This document shows, one piece after another, positions 57,705 to 64,000 of a DNA stretch of 64,000 nt; the first letter of the stretch is position 1; every line of letters begins with the position of its first letter. The notes beneath the pieces were generated by a model that made no database searches, was not told the DNA's origin, and saw nothing but the letters and a program-made list of their open reading frames with translations. Made by a program: the position numbers and the translations under genes. The stretch is from Bradyrhizobium sp. (lineage in GTDB: Bacteria; Pseudomonadota; Alphaproteobacteria; Rhizobiales; Xanthobacteraceae): the NCBI RefSeq assembly GCF_030693485.1, contig NZ_JAUYAN010000180.1, forward strand, positions 1 through 64,000. The letters are read 5' to 3'.

Positions 57705-60473
57705 GTGAAACACTACCGGCCGCATATCTTTGTGGTGGTTGCGCTGGTGATCGTGCTGTCGTCAGGCTGGCATGGCGCGTTTCGCAGCGCACTGACCGAT
57801 CTGCGGTTCGCGTGGCAGTCGCGCCAGGCCAGCGGCGACATTGTCGTGGTAGCGATCGATGCGCCGTCGATCGAAAAAATCGGAGTTTGGCCCTGGCCGC
57901 GCCGGTTCCACGCCGACCTGTTGCGTCGGCTGGAAAGCGCCGACGTAAAGGACGTGGTCTTCGATGTCGATTTCTCGACGCCGTCCGATACTGCGTCGGA
58001 CCAGGCATTCGTCGAGGCGCTTCGGGCAACGGGCGGATCCGTCATATTGCCGGCTTTCAAGCAGCCGGCTGCCGACGCCGGAAACGCAAAGCCCGTCCAC
58101 GTCAATCGTCCACTCGGTCAATTCGGCGAGCACTCGTGGACTGCCGTCGTCAATGTCGCGGTCGAACGTGACGGACTTGTCCGTCGTTACCCATTCGGCG
58201 ATACACTCGACGGGGAGTTTCATCCCTCGATGGGGGCCGCACTGGCGGGGCAGCACGCTGCAAAGAGCGCCCCGTTCCTGATCGACTTCGGTATTCGCAC
58301 CGCCTCGATTCCGGTCGTTTCCTACGTCGATGTGCTGCGCGGCGAAGAGGCCGCCCTGAACCGGCTGAAGGGCAAGAAGGTCATCATCGGCGGTACCGCG
58401 CTCGAACTCGGCGATCGTTTCAGCGTCCCCAACGGCGGGGTTATCGCCGGGCCAATCCTGCAAACCCTCGCCGCCGAATCTATCCTGCAGAACCGCACGC
58501 TGCGCTGGACTTCCGACGTCGTGACGCTGGCGGGGTTATGCGTTATCTCGCTGATCATGATGTTCTCGTGGCGTCGCGTTTCCGCGGGCGCCCGGGTGAT
58601 CGTTCTGGTCGTGATGGCCGCCGCCGCCGAAGCCATTGCCATGCTGCTGCAGGCAAAATTTCCTCTTGTGCTTGACACCTCGCTCTTTTTGACTGCGATC
58701 GCCGTATACATGGCCGCCATCGCACTCGACGAAATCGACTTTCGGGACCTGCTGGGCCGGATCGCCGAAAATCGCTTTCAGCGCATCGCGATGTCGCTGG
58801 GCGACGGTCTGGTGTGCACCGATTACAATCACCGGATCACGGTGTGGAATCCCGGGGCGGTCGCGATCTTCGGCTACGAGCCCGATGAAATGATCGGAAA
58901 ACCGTTCGATTCGATTTGCGCCGCGCCAGCCATGGCTGCGGCTGGTTCGATTTCGACTTTCGAAGCGGCTTATGCCCGGTCGCAACAGCCGGGTGGCGTG
59001 GTAATGGAGTTCGACGGGTTGCGAAGGAACGGCGAGGTGTTTCCAGTCGAGGCCTGCGTCTCCGGTTGGCAGGGTACCGACGGCTTTCAGTACGGCGCGA
59101 TCCTGCGCGACATCTCGGTTCGGAAACGCGAAGCCGAGCGCATCAGGTATCTGGCGGAATACGACTCGCTTACAGGGCTCGCCAACCGCGATACGCTTCA
59201 CGACAGTCTGTCGGTGATGATCTTCAACGCAGAAAAGCAGGCCGCAGAAGTGGCGCTGCTGGTTGTTGGCCTCGACGGATTCCAGCAGATCAATGACATG
59301 CTCGGACACGCCTGCGGCGATAGCGTGCTGCGTGCTGTATCCGAACGCCTGAAAGCCGAGATTGCTGGTGCGGGAATCGTGGCGCGCTTGAGCGGCGATG
59401 AATTCGCGATCGCCATTCCTGGCGCTGCCATGACCGGAACGGCTGTACAGCTATCCGAACGCATCGCGCTCACATTCGCTACACCTCTCCTGGTCGGAAT
59501 GCGGCTGCACCGTCTCAAGGCCAGCATCGGGGCCGCCGTCTATCCCCGCGATGGCGGTACGGCCGAAGAATTGCTGAGCAACAGCCATCTCGCATTTTGC
59601 CGCGCCAAGGCGACCAAGCGGGGCGGGCATGTGGTATTCGAAGCCGCCATCCGGCATGAACTTGAATCGCGTCTGACGCTGGAGACGGAACTGGCCCGCG
59701 CCGCCGAGCGGAATGAATTCGAACTGTTCTATCAGCCGCAGGTTCGTCTCGCGGATGGGGGCTTGGTCGGCGCGGAAGCCCTTATTCGCTGGCGCCATCC
59801 CGTCCGCGGCCTGGTCTCGCCAGCCGAATTCATGCCGGTCGTCAATACATCCTCCATTTCGGAGCGCATTGCGGGATGGGTTCTGGAAACCGCATGCCGG
59901 CAGGCGCGGATCTGGGAGCGGGCCGGCCATCGCATCCGTGTCGGCATCAATCTTTCGCCTTCGCAGCTCCAGTCAGGTGACTTTGCAGCATCGGTCGCCG
60001 AGATGCTCGACCTCACCGGCCTGGCGCCTTCGCTGCTCGAACTCGAGCTAACCGAGGACATTCTGCTGCTGGACGAACAGCGGGTGCTCGATACATTCCT
60101 GAGGATTCAGGAACTCGGCGTGCGTGTCGTCTTCGACGATTTCGGCACCGGCTATGCCAGCCTGAGCTATCTCAAGAAGTTCCCGCTGGACGGGCTCAAG
60201 ATCGACCGCTCCTTCGTGCTCGAACTGCATGTCGATTCCGACGATGCGGCCATCGTCAGTTCGACGGTCGGCCTCAGCAAGAAACTCGGCCTGTCGGTGA
60301 TTGCCGAAGGTATCGAAAACCGCGCCACCGTCGATGTGCTGGTGAGCATGGGATGCGAGGAAGGGCAGGGCTATTTCTTCGGCCGGCCGATGCCGGCTCA
60401 AGCGTTCGAGGACCAGTTCCTCACCGTGCGTGTCCCCGCTACCCGCGTGCTTGAAGCAAGCGAGCTTGCGTAG
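57705..60473 (+). CDS. CHASE2 - TM - PAS - GGDEF - EAL cyclic-di-GMP signalling protein
   Basis: CHASE2-like ...DIVVVAIDAPSIEKIGVWPWPRRFHADLLRRLESADVKDVVFDVDFS; PAS; degenerate GGDEF 'LSGDEF'; EAL with EALIRWRHP, DDFGTGYASLSYLKKFPLDGLKIDRSFV. Confidence 0.92.
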   Translation: MKHYRPHIFVVVALVIVLSSGWHGAFRSALTDLRFAWQSRQASGDIVVVAIDAPSIEKIGVWPWPRRFHADLLRRLESADVKDVVFDVDFSTPSDTASDQAFVEALRATGGSVILPAFKQPAADAGNAKPVHVNRPLGQFGEHSWTAVVNVAVERDGLVRRYPFGDTLDGEFHPSMGAALAGQHAAKSAPFLIDFGIRTASIPVVSYVDVLRGEEAALNRLKGKKVIIGGTALELGDRFSVPNGGVIAGPILQTLAAESILQNRTLRWTSDVVTLAGLCVISLIMMFSWRRVSAGARVIVLVVMAAAAEAIAMLLQAKFPLVLDTSLFLTAIAVYMAAIALDEIDFRDLLGRIAENRFQRIAMSLGDGLVCTDYNHRITVWNPGAVAIFGYEPDEMIGKPFDSICAAPAMAAAGSISTFEAAYARSQQPGGVVMEFDGLRRNGEVFPVEACVSGWQGTDGFQYGAILRDISVRKREAERIRYLAEYDSLTGLANRDTLHDSLSVMIFNAEKQAAEVALLVVGLDGFQQINDMLGHACGDSVLRAVSERLKAEIAGAGIVARLSGDEFAIAIPGAAMTGTAVQLSERIALTFATPLLVGMRLHRLKASIGAAVYPRDGGTAEELLSNSHLAFCRAKATKRGGHVVFEAAIRHELESRLTLETELARAAERNEFELFYQPQVRLADGGLVGAEALIRWRHPVRGLVSPAEFMPVVNTSSISERIAGWVLETACRQARIWERAGHRIRVGINLSPSQLQSGDFAASVAEMLDLTGLAPSLLELELTEDILLLDEQRVLDTFLRIQELGVRVVFDDFGTGYASLSYLKKFPLDGLKIDRSFVLELHVDSDDAAIVSSTVGLSKKLGLSVIAEGIENRATVDVLVSMGCEEGQGYFFGRPMPAQAFEDQFLTVRVPATRVLEASELA

Positions 60474-60496
60474 GCAAGGGACCTGCTTCGTGCGAG

Positions 60497-60805
60497 CTAG
60501 GGCACATCGACGCTGTTGTTGTCCTCGCCGACGCGTCTCGGGCCGGCCAGCCTGAGCGCGGCGTCAATTCTTGACTGAACGCGGCGGGCGGCCATGGCGG
60601 CAAGCCTGGTTCTGGTCTTGCCGGCCTTGACGTCATCGCCGATCTGGAATTGCCATTGCCAGACGTCCGGCTCGACGGTCGGCGCGACGCCGTATGGGAC
60701 GCCTCTATGGATCACAGAAAGGTTCCATGTCGAGAAAATGCGCCCGAGGAACGATATTTCGGTTCCCCAATCAATCCGCGAAACTACCGGACTATGCCCG
60801 GCCAC
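60497..60805 (-). CDS. hypothetical protein
   Basis: SRIDWGTEISFLGRIFSTWNLSVIHRGVPYGVAPTVEPDVWQWQFQIGDDVKAGKTRTRLAAMAARRVQSRIDAAL. Confidence 0.5.
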   Translation of the reverse strand: MAGHSPVVSRIDWGTEISFLGRIFSTWNLSVIHRGVPYGVAPTVEPDVWQWQFQIGDDVKAGKTRTRLAAMAARRVQSRIDAALRLAGPRRVGEDNNSVDVP

Positions 60806-60832
60806 TTCAGCGCCGCGCGGTCGAACGGCAAA

Positions 60833-60922
60833 CTTGACGTGTCGGGCAAATCAGGCGCATTTTGACAGCGTTGCAGGAATCTCAGAGCCCGCGTCGGGAA
60901 ACCGGCCGCGGGCTTTCTCAAT
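60833..60922 (+). repeat. intergenic hairpin repeat, copy A
   Basis: cTTGACgtGTCGGGCAAATCAggcgcat... then GCCCGCGTCGGGAAACCGGCCGCGGGC hairpin (60887-60913) + T-rich. Confidence 0.8.
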
Positions 60923-61009
60923 CAGGAGCACCACACGTTTGGGGGCGATTGTGACCTTGAACGTGGACGTCCTCGCAGTATAGCTTTGGAGCAGTTGGAG
61001 GACATTCGA

Positions 61010-61945
61010 ATGGCAAGGGCCGCGCACGTCCGGCCAGTCTGTCGCGTGGCGTTCGCCGGATTGGTGCTGGTTTGCTTTTCCGGCCTCGCCTTGGGCAAGG
61101 ACGCCGATGACGGCGACGATGAATCGGTAAAGGCCGCCACGACGCCGAACCTCTATCTGGACCTGAGGACGAACTACGGCACCTTTCCGGCCGGCTCGCT
61201 CTCGATCGGCTTCGGCGGCATCGGGACGCTCAACGGCCATCCAGCGCTGTCGGCCCTCGCGGACTTTTCGAGATTTTCGAACCTCACGACGCTACCGGCC
61301 TTTTCGTCACCGTCCAGCCAGAGCGTCGGGCTCGATGTTCCCCTTACGAGCGATCTCAATGACCGGTTTTCTGTGTATGGCGGCTTCAGTGCCAGCGCGT
61401 CGCGCACCGACCTGTCCGACTGGTCCGCACTCACGATCTACAGCTGGAACGTCGGTTTCCAGGCCGACGTCTATCAGCAGAACGGCGGATCCATTCCGAC
61501 AATTACCGTGCAGTCGACGCTGACACTGCCGGTGCCACACGCCGTGCTGCCCACGACCTCGCTCAACACCATTGTCGAGTTCGCCTACGCCCTGAACACC
61601 GACGAAACCCGGGGGCTGCTGGCTGGCGTCCAGCACACCGGGGTTGCGGTGGACTCCGCTTTGGTCAGGATCAACCCCAATATCGTCGGCTACGTCGGCG
61701 GTTACTACCAGTGGGACAACAACTGGAAGTTCACCGGTCGCGTCGGGGTTCAATCCTTTGGCGGCGCGCAACTTCTCAACCGGACGCCGTTCGAGTCTTT
61801 CACCCAGCCGATCGTCAGGCTCGACCTCGACCGGATGGATGACGATGACAACCGCCTGTTCGGCGTGACGGCGGTGATCTCGTGGGTGCCGAAGCCCTCC
61901 TATCAGTTGACGGTGAGAACGCCGCTTTACCTGGTGAAGAACTAG
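61010..61945 (+). CDS. hypothetical exported, possibly outer-membrane beta-barrel protein
   Basis: signal peptide AFAGLVLVCFSGLALGKD; alternating aromatic/hydrophobic C-terminus WVPKPSYQLTVRTPLYLVKN. Confidence 0.7.
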   Translation: MARAAHVRPVCRVAFAGLVLVCFSGLALGKDADDGDDESVKAATTPNLYLDLRTNYGTFPAGSLSIGFGGIGTLNGHPALSALADFSRFSNLTTLPAFSSPSSQSVGLDVPLTSDLNDRFSVYGGFSASASRTDLSDWSALTIYSWNVGFQADVYQQNGGSIPTITVQSTLTLPVPHAVLPTTSLNTIVEFAYALNTDETRGLLAGVQHTGVAVDSALVRINPNIVGYVGGYYQWDNNWKFTGRVGVQSFGGAQLLNRTPFESFTQPIVRLDLDRMDDDDNRLFGVTAVISWVPKPSYQLTVRTPLYLVKN

Positions 61946-61970
61946 CGCGCCTTCCGCGCGCCAGAAATGT

Positions 61971-62056
61971 TTTGACACGTCGGGCAAATCACCGGCATAA
62001 ATTCAGCATCGCAGAAATAGTGGAACCCGCGCCGGAACCGGCTGCGGGTTCTTTCG
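61971..62056 (+). repeat. intergenic hairpin repeat, copy B
   Basis: TTTTGACACGTCGGGCAAATCACCGGCATAA ... hairpin AACCCGCGCCGGAACCGGCTGCGGGTT (62025-62051). Confidence 0.85.
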
Positions 62057-62155
62057 TATCGGAGGTTTGAATCGGGCGGTCATTGCCGTCACATCTCCTT
62101 TGTGCCGCCGCAATTTCGCAGTCCCGTGGCCCGCGCTGGGCTCAAGGATGTCGCG

Positions 62156-62506
62156 ATGAAACAACTGTTCGTGGGCGCGCTGATCGCAGCTTCATTTTTC
62201 CCGTTTGTGGCAAGCGCACAAGAGCGTGCCGGAAGTGCTGCCCTGGGCGCGGTATCGGGTGCCGTCGTGTTGGGACCGATCGGCGCGGTGGCGGGTGCGT
62301 TCATCGGATACACCGCAGGACCCTCGATCGCGCGCTCCTGGGGAATGCAGCGATCCTCATCGCGATCCCGCGCAAGGCATGCAACACAATCCGGTCCCGC
62401 GCCCCAGCGACAAGCAGCCGCCGCGACAAATTCGCCGCCACCGGTCAGGACGTCGCCGCTTCCGGCCAAGAGAGCCGCGCCGCCACCGGTTCAGGGGTTT
62501 GAATAG
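62156..62506 (+). CDS. small exported protein with glycine-zipper-like segment
   Basis: MKQLFVGALIAASFFPFVASAQ signal; AALGAVSGAVVLGPIGAVAGAFIGYTAG. Confidence 0.65.
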   Translation: MKQLFVGALIAASFFPFVASAQERAGSAALGAVSGAVVLGPIGAVAGAFIGYTAGPSIARSWGMQRSSSRSRARHATQSGPAPQRQAAAATNSPPPVRTSPLPAKRAAPPPVQGFE

Positions 62507-62548
62507 AACCGGCTTGTACCCCGGCGATCGGCCGCCGCAACGAAGACA

Positions 62549-62637
62549 TTTGACACGTCGGGCAAATCACCGGCATAATCTCACCATCGCAAGAATTCCA
62601 AAGCCCGCGCCGGGAAACCGGCCGCGGGCTTTTTCAA
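62549..62637 (+). repeat. intergenic hairpin repeat, copy C
   Basis: TTTGACACGTCGGGCAAATCACCGGCATAA ... GCCCGCGCCGGGAAACCGGCCGCGGGC (62603-62629) then TTTTTC. Confidence 0.85.
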
Positions 62638-62840
62638 TCCGAGTTTCCCGAATCGGACGGCGGCCGCACGTCATGGCGCACATCATCCCATGCATCGCTG
62701 CCAGAAGCGTCGCAAGCGGGACGCCGTCCGAGCCTGTTCCTGAATTCTGCCGGCGCGCGCGAACGCGCCGGGACGCGGCGTGGCAGAAGTCCACGGCCGC
62801 ACGCGGCCTCCATCGGCTGGAGATACGGTTCGCGCCGGAA

Positions 62841-62969
62841 ATGATCGCATCAAGCGATCATGCCGCACATTTATTTCATACCGAGCTGGAGGCCGACATG
62901 ACCGCATCATTGATCGCACTCGCCCTGGCGGGCCTCGTCGCGGTTGTCGCGTGGGAGGTGTTTCAGTGA
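62841..62969 (+). CDS. very small membrane peptide
   Basis: MIASSDHAAHLFHTELEADMTASLIALALAGLVAVVAWEVFQ; start uncertain (MTASLIAL possible). Confidence 0.3.
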   Translation: MIASSDHAAHLFHTELEADMTASLIALALAGLVAVVAWEVFQ

Positions 62970-63063
62970 GTGCCGAAATTATCCTGTCTGTGCCGCGCCC
63001 GAAACATCACCAGGTGCCAACCGGCTGCATCGGGGCAAACCCCAAAAGGAATCGGGATTGAAG

Positions 63064-63321
63064 ATGGCTAAGGCGCTTACTGAAATCCGTTCGCTGGCGC
63101 GAACCTATACCCGGAGCGCGATTCGGACGCTGGTTACCGTGATGTGCCACCCCAAGACGTCGGCGGCCGCGAAAATCGCCGCCGCGAACAGCATTCTGGA
63201 TCGCGGTTGGGGCAAGGCCACTCAACCGAGCGGGAATGGCGAGGACGAACTCCGGAAACTGATCTACAGAATCGAGCGTACCATTGTCCATCCTGAAAAT
63301 CCCGACAGCCAAGGTATTTGA
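63064..63321 (+). CDS. hypothetical protein, small-terminase-position protein
   Basis: MAKALTEIRSLARTYTRSAIRTLVTVMCHPKTSAAAKIAAANSILDRGWGKATQ, immediately upstream of terminase large subunit. Confidence 0.6.
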   Translation: MAKALTEIRSLARTYTRSAIRTLVTVMCHPKTSAAAKIAAANSILDRGWGKATQPSGNGEDELRKLIYRIERTIVHPENPDSQGI

Positions 63322-64000
63322 GCCGCTGCTGGCGCCGTCGCGCTACAAGGGCGCCTACGGCGGCCGCGGCTCGGGAAAATCCCACTTCTTCGGTGAGCTG
63401 CTGGTCGAGAGTTGCCAAGCCGAGCGCGGCACGCTGGCGGTTTGCATTCGCGAGGCACAAAGGACGCTGACGCAGTCGTCCAAGCGGCTGATCGAAAGCA
63501 AGATCGAGGCTCTCGGCCTCGGTCACCAGTTCAAGATCTTCAGCGACAAGATCGCCACGCCCGGCGACGGCGCCATCATCTTCCGCGGCATGCAGGATCA
63601 TACTGCGGAGTCGATCAAGTCGCTGGAGGGATTTCGTCTCGCCTGGATCGATGAAGCTCAAAATCTGAGCGCACGCAGTCTGGCGCTGCTGCGTCCCACC
63701 ATCCGCGCCGAGGGGTCGGAACTGTGGGCGAGCTGGAATCCGCGGCGCAAGTCGGATGCGATCGACGATTTCTTCCGGGTGAGGCTGCCGGCCGGCACGA
63801 TCCTCGTCAACGCCAACTGGCGCGACAATCCCTGGTTTCCAGCCGTGCTGGAGGATGAACGCAAGACGGACCTTTCGCGCTATCCCGAGCGTTACGACCA
63901 TATCTGGGAAGGTGACTATGTGAGGGCGTTCGAGGGCGCCTATTTTGCCCAGATGCTTTCCGAGGCTCGGGCGCAGGGGCGGATCGGCAAGGTCTCGGCC
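63284..64000 (+). CDS. phage terminase large subunit, partial (runs off right edge)
   Basis: My translation: LSILKIPTAKVFEPLLAPSRYKGAYGGRGSGKSHFFGELLVE...REAQRTLTQSSKRLIE...LEGFRLAWIDEAQNLSARSLALLRPTIRAEGSELWASWNP; Walker A GGRGSGKS; absent from the ORF track. TTG start is a guess. Confidence 0.9.
   Translation, partial: MSILKIPTAKVFEPLLAPSRYKGAYGGRGSGKSHFFGELLVESCQAERGTLAVCIREAQRTLTQSSKRLIESKIEALGLGHQFKIFSDKIATPGDGAIIFRGMQDHTAESIKSLEGFRLAWIDEAQNLSARSLALLRPTIRAEGSELWASWNPRRKSDAIDDFFRVRLPAGTILVNANWRDNPWFPAVLEDERKTDLSRYPERYDHIWEGDYVRAFEGAYFAQMLSEARAQGRIGKVSA

Overview
High-GC alphaproteobacterial chromosome segment. Protein style, GcrA and the intergenic repeat families look Bradyrhizobium/Rhodopseudomonas-like, but this is inferred without any search. 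Most of the window is catabolic and transport gene content. Main blocks: (i) 0.3-3.9 kb MarR / HGGxW hydrolase / aryl-CoA ligase / RidA set; (ii) 4.1-18.6 kb HU-like protein, flavin monooxygenase, SDR, double-domain CaiB/BaiF CoA-transferase, complete Opp/Dpp-type ABC importer, single-chain biotin-dependent acyl-CoA carboxylase; (iii) 18.7-25.5 kb FAD and GMC oxidoreductases, SDR, nitronate monooxygenase-like and enoyl-CoA hydratase genes; (iv) 23.5-26.3 kb structured intergenic repeats; (v) 26.3-37.3 kb two-component flavin monooxygenase, TetR, LLM oxidoreductase, CoxMSL-type molybdenum hydroxylase, alcohol dehydrogenase; (vi) 37.5-40.6 kb phage-like control region with S24 repressor and GcrA; (vii) 40.8-45.3 kb TRAP transporter and CoA-transferase; (viii) 45.8-50.0 kb compact operon with a YqcI/YcgG (GntA-like) protein, cupin, MFS and GNAT-like protein, divergent from a GlxA-type regulator; (ix) 50.6-53.1 kb alpha-hydroxyacid oxidase, phasin, hydratase; (x) 54.5-60.5 kb TpsB, FecR-domain protein with a Gly-Asn tail, CHASE2-PAS-GGDEF-EAL protein; (xi) 60.8-62.7 kb a three-copy intergenic hairpin repeat; (xii) a phage terminase large subunit running off the right edge. 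The best candidates for undescribed biology are the YqcI/YcgG operon, the TpsB/FecR/CHASE2 locus and the two structured repeat families. No tRNA, rRNA or CRISPR array was recognised.
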